In this document: piece after piece, positions 42,785-54,272 of the stretch
Position numbering within the stretch: the stretch's first letter is position 1
Layout: each line of letters begins with the position of its first letter
NCBI GenBank assembly: GCA_020796225.1
Contig: CM036753.1
Span: 7,435,001 to 7,499,000 of the forward strand
DNA length: 64,000 nucleotides
Direction: 5' to 3'
Origin: Arion vulgaris
Lineage: Eukaryota > Mollusca > Gastropoda > Stylommatophora > Arionidae
Made by a program: the position numbers and the translations under genes
The notes under the pieces: generated by a model
The model's database searches: none
Told to the model about the DNA's origin: nothing
The model's input: only the letters and a program-made list of their open reading frames with translations

Positions 42785-43330
42785 TTTTTTACTTGGGCAG
42801 CGACTTTCCAGCCAACGTTTATCGATTGCCTACGCAGACTACTTAAAAAAAAAATAGAAGAACAAAATTACAAATACCGAAATCTTTATAATAGTCAAGA
42901 TTCCAAGCGTCAGCATTCTATTGCAGAAGACATAAGTGAGATGGACCGGTCACTTTGCTCAGATACTTGATTAACGCATCCCAAAACAGTTGATATATGT
43001 CGAGCTTGAAAGGGGCAGATGATCGGTTGGTGGACAGAGAAAACGCTTTGAATACACTCTTAAAGTATCTCTAAAATGTTCGATATAGACACCCCGCTCT
43101 GTAAACCATATGCGCAAGATCGCCAAATGAGGCGCTGCAGTAACAAAAGGGAGATTCGCATAGCTGAGAGTTATCGTACTGTTGAGGCGCAGAGAAAGCT
43201 AACTGCGCGAAAAGACAGAACACACACAATACCCACAAGTCCAGGCTTAATCTTGTATGCACCACAAGATTGAATTGCATAGTCACCTCCGCACACACCA
43301 GAGAGGTGCAACAACACACGGATTCAGATT
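42785..43330 (+). repeat. LINE remnant (family L9)
   Basis: C-L-R-R-L-L-K-K-K-I-E-E-Q-N-Y-K-Y-R-N-L is a decayed form of the 27.8-kb sequence. It is followed by the same downstream order (CAAAACAGTTGATATATGTC, AAAACGCTTTGAATACACTC). Confidence 0.65.
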
Positions 43331-43599
43331 TGAAAACTGGTCTCTTGCAACAAAGCAGGAAGGACAGACATACGGCAACTGTGTAAACTGTGACCAGTAA
43401 AAGTATCATTGCTAAGGTGCATTGTTTCCGAACCTTAGTTCCCTTTGAGAAAAGTCGCCGCACGTAACTGACTGACAGTTTGTTCAGAAGTGATTCTTGT
43501 ATCATTACCAGAACTGCCATGTTATAGACTCGAGTGAAGACAAAACGAAAAACGTCGTGCAAAGATAATAACCGAAAAGAAGCTGAAAAGATTATTGTA

Positions 43600-44040
43600 T
43601 ATTGTTGATTGATTGATTGATTGGACCATCATCATTGGACTTTGGTGAGTAACCATGTGTCCTCCGATCTCTTTCTTACACAGGAAGATATCAGGGACAG
43701 TGCATGAACTGCGTAGCACCGGTAAAGGTCCCCAACGTAATATTGAAGATGTTGAAAAAATGTTTGTAGGAGTTTTAATTTTAATCTTTCCTAATGAATT
43801 TTGCCCGGGCAGCGGCTTTCCAGCCTGATCTTCTCGATTTTGAACTACCAAGGGTTATTTACGTCCACAAATTGAACACGGGACCTACGTTTTATTGTCC
43901 GTCTTCAATAGGACTAAGAACTCGATCTCACCTACACTGAGATCAGGGATCTCTGAAAAATATCCAGATGGCTTCACGAGAGAGTGAACCCGGTACCTTC
44001 GGCACGAGAGACGATCACCTAAACTCTACGCCACAGACAT
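43600..44040 (-). repeat. SINE family C, minus copy
   Basis: Read on the minus strand: head near 44040 (GTCTGTGGCGTAGAGTTTAG), body with ATATTTTTCAGAGATCCC, 3' end with ATATCTTCCTGTGTAAGAAA, and a (CAAT)n tail near 43605. Confidence 0.75.
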
Positions 44041-44514
44041 TGTATATTGTATATTCTAATAATATCAAACAATTTCACGTTATTGTAATTCTATAACTAT
44101 ATCTGTTTAAATGTCTGACTTTATTTTAATAAACTCATACCAACTTTTTGTTTCAGCTACAAAGGCCAGAAGTCTATCAAAGCTTTTAACGTAATTACGT
44201 GTTTTGTTGTGTGGAATTATTTGTCATTATTCACTTTGTGACTTCTATGTATTTTCATGGACGTCCACATGGATTTTTATAGGATGGGGCAAAAATAAAT
44301 TTAAAATGTTAATGGTAGTTTACTACGTGGAAATAGAGAAGACCAGATTCTTATAAAACTGTATTATCAAAAAACTATTTTTCAGGGGGTGGTACTTGCC
44401 CACCATTGCCTTAACGTATGGACGTCCATGTGTATTTTAAAATAAATGTCCTTGGGGACTCAATCACTGACCATTTTAAAACAGTAGAGAAACCCTTTCA
44501 TACCTTGTGGTATA

Positions 44515-44748
44515 TAGGGCAATACAGTGTTAGGCCTGTATTTTCATTGACCGTCGGCACACGATGGGTGATGTGATCAGCATCACACCGGCCGCCTTTA
44601 CTTTCCCAGAGCATGTCTGGTACCCAGTTGAGGCTGGGTCGACCTGAGAGCCGTCGCGGTCGGAAAAATTCAACGCACACTGCGGGAGTTGAACCCGAAC
44701 CACCAGCCTTTAAAAGCGAGTTTACTAACAACTACGCTACCGTGGCTC
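44515..44748 (-). repeat. SINE family A, minus copy
   Basis: Head AGCCACGGTAGCGTAGTTGT, B box GGGTTCAACTCCCG, then the same body as at 3.3 kb. 44045-44510 holds only AT-rich sequence and a short inverted ATGGACGTCCA(C/T) pair at 44257 and 44417. Confidence 0.78.
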
Positions 44749-44924
44749 TCACTGACCATTTATTTGCTATTTAATTCAGCACATACACTAGGTTGTCGTA
44801 AGTGGTTCGGAGAGTAGGAGCCGACAGTCAGGTATGTCCTAAATTGTCGGTAACGTCTGCCTAGAGAGCATGTCAACGAAGTCAACAATACTTATACGCC
44901 ATGTTCCCGATACGGCTCTGGCAA

Positions 44925-45170
44925 ATAACTAACAGCAAATAACTGACAGCAAATAACTGACAACAAATAACTGACAGCAAATAACTAACAGCAAATAACT
45001 AACAGCAAATAACTGACAGCAAATAACTGACAGCAAATAACTGACAGCAAATAACTGACAGCAAATAACTGACAGCAAATAACTGACAGCAAATAACTGA
45101 CAGCAAATAACTGACAGCAAATAACTGACAGCAAATAACTAACAGCAAATAACTAACAGCAAATAACCCG
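44925..45170. repeat. 14-bp tandem repeat, about 17 copies
   Basis: AATAACTGACAGCA units, with AACTAACAGCA variants clustered at the two ends. Confidence 0.95.
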
Positions 45171-45344
45171 TTTCCTTGATCCGCCCAAACAGGTTTCTTT
45201 TAATATCGACAACTGTCGTATGGATGATTTTAAGGTGAAGAATTTCTTACAGAGGTTATTTTGATGGGACTTTTTTCATAAGCATGTGCAAACGTTGTTG
45301 CTTTTACGTTAAGATAGCTATCACAGTAGTTCTTGAAGTTCAAC

Positions 45345-45625
45345 ATTTTTTTCTTCTTTTCTCTAATCCTGTTGTGCCTCAGGGTAAGAAGAAATATATA
45401 GGACGGACTTCTGTGCGCGCTTCATAAATAGTGCTTTCCCCGCCTCTGTTATTTCTGATGTGCACCTTTTCCGTGGACAGCCTTTTGCTTTATATCCACT
45501 TTATCGGAGTGGCATTGCTCTTGAGCTGTTGGCAACCTGCTTATGTGTCCAAACTATTTAATTTGTTGTTTCTTGATGAAGTTCAGTACTGATGTTGTAC
45601 CCACTGATGTTGTGCCTAGTTTTAA
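45345..45625 (-). repeat. LINE 3'-end remnant (GYKAKGR family)
   Basis: TTCTCTAATCCTGTTGTGCC, CGCCTCTGTTATTTCTGATG and CTTTTGCTTTATATCCACTT match the copies at 0.53 and 18.5 kb. Confidence 0.65.
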
Positions 45626-45639
45626 GTTCCCATATGATA

Positions 45640-45965
45640 TGTGCTGCCTCAAGTCTTGCTGCCTCAAATCGTACTGCCTCAAATCTTGCTGCCCCAAATC
45701 TTGTCTTGACATCATTGATAACAACATCCATTACTGGATCAACTTTGAAAATTTGCGAAATATTGTTGAAGTTCTTTACAAATATTTGGACTTCAGAACT
45801 TAGGTTGTACTTTACTACTTCAGCAACTACTCGTACTTGTGTCTCTTGAGCAACATTTTACCACAAGTCACGTCAGTGCTTACTACTTCAGCAATTACTT
45901 GTGTCTCTTGAGCAACATTTTACCACAAGTCACGTCAGTGCTGTATCTCTTGTACCAAGTTTCTG
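45640..45965. repeat. Two small tandem repeats: 15 bp x 5 and 61 bp x 2
   Basis: 45640-45712 is GCCTCAAATCTTGCT-type. 45830-45960 repeats CTTGTGTCTCTTGAGCAACA followed by TTTTACCACAAGTCACGTCA. A short family-L9 LINE end (AATAGCCGTCCATCGCAAGC) lies at 45975-46020 on the minus strand. Confidence 0.8.
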
Positions 45966-46118
45966 ATTGTAATAATAGCCGTCCATCGCAAGCGATGATG
46001 ACAACGGCCTCAGACTTGTCGTTGTCTGTAATTTTTTGAAGCTAGCTGTATATTGCGCACTATGTGGATTTAAGTGAGGAACAGTTTATCTATTTTTCAA
46101 CCTCATTCTTTCATCCAG

Positions 46119-46236
46119 GATTATTTGTATCCATGAACAAGACAAGTCGAGACTACTGGAGATAGTTCCAGATGCAGTGAATATCTGGGCTTTCTACTCG
46201 CCTCGCCGTGCTCTATGCGGTACACACAGCTCTGCT
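46119..46236 (+). CDS. Ig-superfamily gene, exon 8 of 13 visible
   Basis: It lies between CATTCTTTCATCCAG and GCT|GTGAGT. It is 118 nt, phase 2 to phase 0, and encodes IICIHEQDKSRLLEIVPDAV followed by NIWAFYSPRRALCGTHSSA. The E-I-V-P-D phrase recalls T-V-P-D at the start of the first domain, so a third Ig domain may start here. Two cysteines are present. Assignment rests on good splice sites and phase. Confidence 0.5.
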
Positions 46237-46244
46237 GTGAGTAT

Positions 46245-46490
46245 AGTCAGTATAGTAGAACTTGATTGGTGGCGGGGAATGAGAACAATGAACCGTACCT
46301 TTGCTGATGTTTCAATAATAAGCACCTAGAGTACTCTCGTCTGCTAGTTCTAGAACAAATTCGGGATCCTGTCCTGAGTTTGTAGAAAATTCACTGACAT
46401 CCCATTACTTAAAGATATATATAGTATATGACATTAACCAGAAGTGCTAGAGCCCAAGTGTTATTGGACCATTGAAGAAGTTTACAATCT
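46245..46490. repeat. Unclassified dispersed repeat, copy 2
   Basis: TATAGTAGAACTTGATTGGT, GGCGGGGAATGAGAAC and AAGTGTTATTGGACCATT correspond to 34.89-35.15 kb. Confidence 0.45.
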
Positions 46491-46662
46491 CAGAAATTTA
46501 AGTTTTTTATTAGTACGTTCTCTATATCAAAGGACATTACTTAACTCTGTGATACAACGTTATTCTTGACAATACTAATATTTTGTGCAAAACCACCATC
46601 ATTAGCCACAGCCAACTCTAAATAACTAGGCCAGACAACTGACCGGGGAATCTCTGACCTAG

Positions 46663-46711
46663 ATCAGAGCACGACCTACTCTATAATTATAAAGTAGGTC
46701 GTGATCAGATA
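46663..46711. other. Strong hairpin inside the MITE
   Basis: CACGACCTACT and AGTAGGTCGTG form an 11-bp perfect stem around an AT-rich loop of about 12 nt, with partial pairing outside it. It lies 60 bp inside the left terminus. Confidence 0.7.
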
Positions 46712-46903
46712 AGGGGGCTGGAATGTATATTTGTTTGATAGACCAATGCAAGCTTTTTTGCAATTTTACTCAATTATATGAGTCTATGGTTATTTATTGG
46801 TGAAAAATATTCATAATATTGATACTCCTTATTGTTAAACTTAACTTGTTGCATAATATAACTTCGATTTAGCATTTTGTGTTGATTTTAAAATGAATTC
46901 GTC

Positions 46904-48235
46904 TATATACACCTATTTACAGTATATTACAAGCCTACTGATGCACATAGTTTTCTCCTCTATACTTCTTCCCATCCCCGGGCTTGTCGTGACTCTTTGC
47001 CATTCTCGCAGCTCTTACGCCTTCGTCGCCTTTGTAGTGAGGACGATGATTTTCTTGAGAGAGCTCGCGAGATGCTTGATTTCTTTCGTAGGCGCCTATA
47101 CCCGGAGAGGGTGCTTATCTCGGCTATGCATCGAGTTCAGAAAATCACTTGCCAGCAGGCCCTTACCAGTCAGCATAGGACTACTAACTCTGACAGAGTA
47201 AAACTTATCTTAACTTACCACCCCCATAGTTCCCTGGTGAAAAATGTTTTATTCCGTCATCTGTCTCTCCTTAGATCAGATCCTGAGACCCGTTCTGTCT
47301 TCCCCAACTATCCTTTGGTGTCTTACAGACGGGACAGAAGTCTTAAGGATATGTTGGTACACAGTCGCCTTAAGTCCAATATCCTGACTCATTTTGGCAC
47401 TGTCCGGTGTGGTCGTCGGCGTTGCAACACGTGTGCTTATGTGATACAGACGCGTACTGTATCTTTTCCTTTAGGCACGTTTCTTATTGACGATGGGTTC
47501 ACATGCGAGTCCCGTAATCTTATCTATGCTATTATCTGTAAGCGGTGTAACAAGGCTTATATCGGCGAGACAGGCAAGAGGCTCAGTGACCGATTCGCCC
47601 AACACTTACGCGACATACGCCAATGCTCTGTGACCCTGTAGCCACCCATTTCAATGACACTGGCCATTTAGGTGCTCACGATGTCCAGGTCACAGCCATC
47701 CGATCATGTTCCTCGGATGATCGCAGTCGATTTGCTCTGGAGAATCGGTTGATTTCTTTGTATGGTACCTTGCGACCACGCGGGCTCAACGTATTACATT
47801 CTTATGCTTCTTAGTACTTTCTCTTCCCATGCTTTGTAATCTATATGGGTATATGCTGCATGTATTCATGTTATATTCCATTCTTATGCTTCTTAGTACT
47901 TTCTCTTCCCTGCTTTGTAATCTATATGGGTATATGTTGCATGTATTCAAGTTATATATTTACTAGATGTTTCATTGTTTCTTTTCCTTTCTATTTCTAG
48001 TTTTTATGTGTGTTTTTGTGTTACATTTATTTCGTTATTCGTTTTTATTCCAGATTTTCCTTAGATACGTTTGTATTTGGTCGTCCATTTGTGTTTCATT
48101 TTAATTTGTCACTCCTGTTTGTTCGTTTGCTTGATAAAGGCCTTGTTGGTCGAAACGTTGCTGTATTTTGTCATTGTTTTTGTAATTTGTAAAACTACAG
48201 TACTTTGTGATTACGTGTTTTTTATATACACCTAT
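46904..48235 (+). mobile_element. Penelope-like element, 5'-truncated, 13-bp TSD
   Basis: TATATACACCTAT at 46904-46916 and 48223-48235 is a perfect target duplication. The insert begins within the reverse transcriptase thumb region, has a GIY-YIG endonuclease and ends with the GATAAAGGCCTTGTTGGTCG / AAACGTTGCTG motif, then TTACGTGTTTTTT. An 80-bp segment of the 3' UTR (TTCTTATGCTTCTTAGTACT) is duplicated at 47.80 and 47.88 kb. Confidence 0.9.
46993..47814 (+). pseudogene. Penelope-like RT C-terminus and GIY-YIG endonuclease
   Basis: The frame from 46997 gives RRRLYPERVLISAMHRVQKI (after the RT thumb), a linker with HPHSSLVKNVLFRHLSLL, then a cysteine motif (C-G-R-R-R-C-N-T-C) and NLIYAIICKRCNKAYIGETG. 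The last is the GIY-YIG core (I-Y-x-I ... A-Y-I-G-E-T-G), followed by RLSDRFAQHLRDIR with its conserved Arg. A 1-nt shift near 47620 moves the rest into the frame at 47623-47814 (V-A-T-H-F-N-D-T-G-H ... ENRLISLYGTLRPRGLN). Penelope elements use this nuclease to start reverse transcription. This copy is truncated and frameshifted. Confidence 0.9.
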
Positions 48236-48551
48236 ACTGGAATGCGAGGTCACGTGGTGTAGTTGGGGTCTGCTTTCCCATAATTCTTACCAGAGTCCGA
48301 AGGCCCATAAGTTTATAGTTGGCTCTGCATTAGCAGACCTGATAAGATTTAAAATATTTTTTTTTAAATCAGGAAAAAAATGCCTATTGTCATTGCGACA
48401 TACCAGCATAGTGCAACATTTTCAGATTTGTCACACAAATAATGTTTAGACAATATACAATGTTTTGATATTTACACAATATTAAATACATAACTAAGCA
48501 TTGTCCCAGCAGAAGAGTTACTCACCTGTCTCAACTCTTTTTCAAATCCAG

Positions 48552-48645
48552 GTAACCAATGACGTCCAACATATAGATGAAAACACAAGTGATCACACCA
48601 CTCATCATATGACGTTGGTACATCACCAGGCTGGTATGTTTACCG
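48552..48645 (+). CDS. Ig-superfamily gene, exon 9 of 13 visible
   Basis: The exon lies between CAAATCCAG and ACCG|GTATGA. It is 94 nt, phase 0 to phase 1, and encodes VTNDVQHIDENTSDHTTHHM then TLVHHQAGMFT. It is hydrophilic and His-rich, without an obvious Ig motif. Its final base forms a Glu codon with the first two bases of exon 10. Confidence 0.45.
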
Positions 48646-48739
48646 GTATGACGTCCTTTCTTACAAGTTTCTGTATCTGTTATATTTATTTGTGATGAGG
48701 TAGCTATTCTCACCATATTAAAATTTAAAAAATATTGAG

Positions 48740-49185
48740 AGCATGCATTTTTCCAGTGGCTACTTATGGTTGTGAATCATGGCCCATTACACAAAAAACA
48801 AGAACGAAAATCCAGTCATTCGAAACTAAATGCTACAGAAAGATCCTACGAATATCATGGACAGAAAAAGAAAGAACACTGATGTCCTGAAAGAACTAAA
48901 TGTTATAAAGAATTGGCTGATAAACAACATACTATACAGAAAAATTACATACTTTGGTCACATCAAGCGTCACGGTGGCCTGGAAAGAACAATACTAGAG
49001 GGCAGGGTCCCAGGACGCAGAGGTAGAGGCAGACCAAGAAGAAGATGGCTACAAGATATTAAAGAAACCATGAATATGACCATCGACGAAGTGGGTGAAC
49101 TGGCTAGAAACGGAGTGAATTTCAGATGTACTACAAAGAGAACAACGTCCTATAAAGGATACGCACCTTGATGATGATGAGCTAT
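48740..49185 (+). repeat. LINE ORF2 C-terminal remnant (family L11)
   Basis: T-Y-G-C-E-S-W, then KELNVIKNWLINNILYRKIT, YFGHIKRHGGLERTILEGRV and GRRGRGRPRRRW are a well-kept LINE tail with a (GAT)n end near 49175. The same family is at 53.86 kb (plus) and 59.66 kb (minus). 49186-49877 shows nothing I can identify. Confidence 0.75.
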
Positions 49186-49877
49186 TCTCACGCACAAGCT
49201 CTTCTTCTTTCTCACCCGGTCTTGAAATCGGCAACGGCGGAGTTATGACAGAAAGTAACGAACAATAACATACGACTCAATCTCTGGAGAATATGAAGAT
49301 GTGGTTTTACAGAAGAATTATAAGAATCCACTTGATTTCTTAAAAGAGGATGCTCACTATCCACTAGAGCAGCGTTTCCAAAATTGGGGCCTCGAGGTAC
49401 TTACGGGGATTGGGGGTCCTCAAGCATTTGAAGAAATATTATCTTTCATATTTCAAATAGAAAAATAAATTAAAAAAAATATGTATAAAAACAGTGGTAA
49501 ACTAATTCCGCTGCGAGATCAAAGGACCCGGACTGGACCAGAGTCTAAATGTCTGACAGGACAAAATTAAAGATCATTTGAAGTTTCCTGCAGTCTGAGA
49601 ATATTGTTTACTATTGTAACACACAGATAATTAATTTCATTTTCATGTATAGAGACATTAGGGTGGTCCCCAGCAGCAAAATGTATTTAAAAGGGGTCAG
49701 CGTTAATGCAAAGTTTGGGAGCTGCTGCACAAGAAAAATGAGTAGTCATTTTATGTCCATACATGTCATGCGAAGAGAGAGAGTTCAAAGCATATGAAGA
49801 CTACCATTAAAATAAATGCGGAATTAGACAGAAAACAATAGAAAGAGGATATTCTAGACAACCTAGCTTCACGGTAC

Positions 49878-52800
49878 GTCAAGCCAGAGCCAACTATAAA
49901 CTACTGGGCCCGACACCTGGATTTCTCTCTTCCGTAAAGTGGTCTGACATTTTGTGTGTGTCGGTAAACGATAGAACGTCAGCGTGTCTTGTTATTTTAC
50001 TGGATTTTGAGTCCTTGTATATTTATCTACAACAAATATTTGGATTACTGATATTGCAGAGTGTTAAATTAAATTTGTGCATATTGTTTTCATCTTAAAA
50101 TGGGCAAAAAGTGCTGTGTTCCTGGATGTAAATCGAACTACGACTCGACTAAAGAATATGTGAGTGTTTTTAAACTCCCATCAAATTCTGATAGGAGAGA
50201 CAGATGGAAGAAATGCATTCCACGAAAAGACTGGTCACCAGCTAAATCAAGCGTTGTGTGTCGTAAACATTTTCATCCATGTGACATTATATTGTCTGAT
50301 ACATTTATAGATAAATGTGGAATTAAACATGAACTTCCTCGGAAGCATCCTGGTTTTATAAAAACTGCTTATCCATCTCTTTTTCCTGAATTGCCATCTT
50401 ATTTATCGAGTCAACAACCACAATCTCGTAAAGATCCGGAAATAAGAGTAGCAGAAATCGTCAGCAAACATGACAATAGAACAGCTGAGTGGTTGTCTGC
50501 AGATATTATACAAGATTTTCCAACTTTACAGTGTGAGATAACAGTAAAGTTAAAAGACTTGTTAGATAAAAACTGGAGAATGCATACAGTCACAGATGAT
50601 ATATTTACTTGTCTTGTTTTGTATACTATGAATGTGAAAGCAAACAGTGCACCATCCATTTCTGTAAGTGTAAATGTTTTACCAGACATGAGTGTACAAG
50701 TTTATGTAGAAAATAAACAAGTGTCTGGTAAATATCTTGATTGGATTTTAATTAACAGTAAACTTGAGAGGTGGTCACAGCTGGAAAATTTACTGATCCA
50801 CTACAAAGATACTGATCCTGCTACTTCTCCAAACATAAAGAGTATTAGTGATTTATTAGAAGAAGCATATACTAATTTAGAAATTGTTAAAGAATTAATA
50901 TTATCATCAGAAGATACTAATACACACATACATGAAAACAACTAACATTTATCTTAGAGCAGGTACAACTTGTCAATAAGGACAAATACAGAAGACGCTA
51001 CAGTAGTTGTACATTATGCTTTTCCTATATGGTTTTCTTGAAATCTCCTGCATGCTATAGATTTATCAGAAAATCTCTCTTATTATGTCTCCCACATCCA
51101 TCTACATTAAAAAATTTAACTTCTCCTTATTCATTGTCTAATGATGATGGCAGCATTTCTACATACATGAAATTTAAAGAGTGCAGACTTTCTGAGTTGG
51201 AAAAGATTGTGGCAGTACAAATGGATGAAATTTATATCAAATCAGCTGTAACATACTCAGGTGGTAGGTTACTTGGTAGGGCTGAAAACTCCATGCAATC
51301 AGCAACAACAGTACAGGCTTTTCTCATTTCCTCAGTGTTTGGAAGTTATCGAGAAGTTGTTGAGCTGTCGCCTATGTACAGGATGACATCAGAGGATCTT
51401 GGCACAAAATTGCTTCAGATCATCAACAGTGTACAAAAGTGCGGTTTCACAGTTCTGGCAGTACTTGCAGACAACAACTCAGTTAACCGTAAAGTTTATA
51501 ATAACCTTCTAAAAACAACAGTACATATATAGAAAATCCTGGAATTGCTGGTAAAAAAAATATTTTTATTGTATGACTCAGTGCATCTGTTGAAATGTCT
51601 GTGGAGAAATTGGCTGAACCAGAAAGATGCAGAGCAGACATTATCATATCCGCCACAACCGAGTTACTTCTGAATAAAACATCAATCTCAAATTGTACTA
51701 ATTCTAGTCAAGTAGCAAGTGCTTCTTTTTCACATTTGAAAAAACTGTATCAAAATGAGCGTCTGAGTATTGTAAGTTGGCACAACTTTAACTAGTAAAG
51801 CCTTTTGCCCCTCAAGTATAGAGAGGCAGAAAGTTTCACTAGCTCTTGCAATTTTCAGTGAGTACAATATTGCAGCTTTGAGGTTCCTAGGAAGTCAAGA
51901 AACAGCAGATTTCATTGAGGTCATTTGGAGATGGTGGCACATTATGAATGTTAAGAGTAAATTCGCAGGAAGGAATAGCCGTAATAATTTTGCTAATCCA
52001 CTAACTTCAATTAACAGCGAATTGTTTCTTTATTTGAAAAATTTTGTTGTGTGGTTGACTGAATGGGGCAAGTTGCCTACTTCCATTGGGAAACTAACCA
52101 GAGAGACATATTCTGCTTTACTGCATTCTGTAACTGTTATGATTGAACTGGCTGAGTATTCCTTTTCTACTTTCAATGTAGCATTTCATGTAAGGCCTTG
52201 CTACAAATGGAGAAAACACTGACAGTTGATGTTCAGCCAGAGATTGCAACTGACTACATTCAATTACTGGATAGAGGAGGGCTAAAATACCCATCTAAAC
52301 TGATTACACTGTTGACATTTCTGTCATATGCTGCTATGCAGAGGCTCATATCACCAGAATTAGAAGCAAAATTTCTGGCTTGTAAACAGCATAAGAAGCT
52401 CCTTATCCATATTGTTACATGTAGTATTGTGAAACATTGTGTTGATGAATTTAGTGGTATGTGTGCTAATGGATGTCCAAAGGCAAGCATTATTTCAAAA
52501 GCATTATCCCCACTGTCTAATGTATTATTAAACAATTACAGAAAAATGCATTATGATAAAACAGTCAGTTCTTCTAACAAGAGAAAATTGGCCAAATTTT
52601 CACATTAAGTTTCATCAATTAACACTTTGCAACAACTTTCAGTTTACACATCAAAATCTCAAGGCAAACTTTAAGAAACAATATGTATAAGCTAATTTGC
52701 AATGTTTGCATGACTGCTTTTGTTTTCAGTTCATCTGATATAATTTGCTGTATGTGCTTCAAATGTCCATAAAATGTATAAACTTGGAAGGGTACTTCAA

Positions 52801-53301
52801 ACTTCACTAGCAAGTAATTGTTTATAGTCAATTGTTTACAATATTTATCATTACATATCAATGATCTAAGTAAGATGGCCATTTATAAAAGAACAACAAA
52901 GTGTGCTACAGTTAAAGCAACTTTTGTGTATGTTAGAAATGTATATTGTACCTTATTATACAACTATGTATTACATTATAATGCAACTGTTGTTCTGCAA
53001 TACTTTGTTAATCATTTTGAGCTTCTACATTGAATTTTCTTAAAGCTGTGTTAAATATGAATAAAACCAAATATGAATAAAACCATGATCATTTGATTAA
53101 AATAAAATTCATTTTATGACCATATCTCAAGTTTATTATTATCTATAATCCATTTACGATGTTTGTCATGAAATGTATGTCTGTACAGTAATGGATTTCG
53201 TAAAGAGATCTTAAGAATATAGTCAGACCCCTTTTCTTATCTAGGTCAGGGAATACCTGGCCAGTTGTACGGCCTGGGCTATAGCAAGGCTGTGGTCAAG
53301 C
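49878..53301 (+). mobile_element. THAP/P-element DNA transposon, 3.41 kb
   Basis: GTCAAGC at 49878-49884 and 53295-53301 is a perfect 7-bp target duplication. The element spans 49885-53294. Its imperfect inverted termini read CAGAGCCAACTATAAACTAC from the left and CACAGCCTTGCTATAGCCCA from the right. Further in, TCTGAC lies at matching distances (TAAAGTGGTCTGAC on the left, AAAGGGGTCTGAC read inward from the right). It contains a broken THAP-type transposase in the + direction. The same termini bound the MITEs at 37.4 and 46.6 kb. Confidence 0.85.
50100..52608 (+). pseudogene. P-element-type transposase with THAP domain, frameshifted
   Basis: The first frame (50100-50945, 281 codons) starts with a THAP zinc finger: C6-x3-C10, W36, C54-x2-H57-F, then HELPRKHPGF. 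It binds element DNA. After a stop the protein continues in other frames: 51029-51532 with VQMDEIYIK, a probable catalytic Asp near 51224, and LADNNSVNRKVY near 51470; 51595-51795; 51878-52222 with the W-W-H and L-T-E-W segments of the C-terminal half; and 52198-52608. These correspond to the RNase-H-like catalytic core and C-terminal region of P-element transposases (THAP9 relatives). At least four frame changes or stops inactivate it. AATAAA signals follow near 53.06-53.08 kb. Confidence 0.85.
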
Positions 53302-53472
53302 TATCCACATCCGAACTAGTAGTCAGTACTTATGTCAGACGTTTGTGAAGATTTGTGATTGCTTATCCCAGTCAGCATGGCACAAGATTGCAAGGGCTAT
53401 ACACAATTGCTTTTTTCTATCAAATATATTAAATTATGAACATTAAGACCATACAGAATATATTTCCTAGGG

Positions 53473-53852
53473 TTATTTATGAAATTAATAAGGTTATCAA
53501 ATGAAACGAATTCAAGAGAAGTGATGAAACCAGAGAAATGTCTGTCAACCACTAGTGACAACTGTTATAAGAAAGAGAAGATGGAGATATGTTGGAAACA
53601 CCTTGTGGAGAAACGATCAATGAATATCAAAGCAGGCATTGAAGTGGGATGTACATGGTTCTAGAAAGAGAGGACGACCTAAGGAGACCCTGAAACGAAC
53701 TTTGCTAAGAGAGGCAAGAAATATCGGTCTTAGTTCCATGGAGTAGATTAAGCGAGCTGCCCAGGATAGAGCGGTATGGAGAAATTACGTGCAGGCCCTA
53801 TGTAACGTATACCGGTAAGAGAGGAATTATTGTTTTATTATTTATGAAATTA
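53473..53852 (+). mobile_element. 5'-truncated LINE (family L6) with 15-bp TSD
   Basis: TTATTTATGAAATTA at 53473-53487 and 53838-53852 flanks a 350-bp insert. The insert encodes fragments like KERRWRYVG (across frames) and the R-G-R-P-K-E-T-L-K-R tail, and ends with ACCGGTAAGAGAGGAATTAT and a short TTA-rich tail. Confidence 0.87.
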
Positions 53853-53859
53853 TTATGAA

Positions 53860-54135
53860 CATTTTTCAGGGAAGAGAAAATAAAGGAAAGCTTACAAGAT
53901 CTGCTTATCGAAGAGCACTGGCTCATAAATAACATCATGTCCCAGAAGATGAAATATTTTAGCTCTGTAAACGTCACAGCGGTTTGAAGGGAACAGTAAT
54001 GGAAGGTATAGTTCCTGGAGTATGTGGCAGGGAACGACTAAGACGAAGGTGGCAGCAGGACACCAAAGAAACCTTCAACAAGACGCTGAAGGAGGCTGGA
54101 GAACTTGCTAGAGACAGAACATTTTTCAGACAATA
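53860..54135 (+). repeat. LINE remnant (family L11)
   Basis: HWLINNIMSQKMKYFS-like, V-P-G-V-C-G-R-E-R-L-R-R-R-W and DTKETFNKTLKEAGELARD residues across frames match 48.9-49.1 kb. Confidence 0.6.
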
Positions 54136-54272
54136 GACATTAGAGATGTGTTAAGAACCATGTTCCGCTAGGGACATGCTAATACTTGATATTTATAATT
54201 ATTTCGCTGCTGTAATGTAATGTTTTTATAAACTTTTCTTGATAATGACACCAATTGTCTATATTTCATTAG

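Larger units (their letters stand above)
46600..48334. mobile_element. P-element-family MITE split by a Penelope-like insertion
   Basis: CATTAGC at 46600-46606 and 48328-48334 is a perfect 7-bp target duplication. The ends from 46607 (CACAGCCAACTCTAAATAAC) and from 48327 on the other strand (CAGAGCCAACTATAAACTTA) are inverted repeats. They match the termini of the 3.4-kb P element. Without the 1.3-kb insert the element is about 400 bp, and its interior resembles the MITE at 37.4 kb. Confidence 0.85.

Noticed and set aside
44157..44191. A short exon-like stretch after TTTTTGTTTCAG, before GTAATT
   Set aside because: Its 34 nt would convert phase 2 to phase 0 and break the join between Ig exons 7 and 8, where exon 8 with phase 2 gives a stop otherwise.
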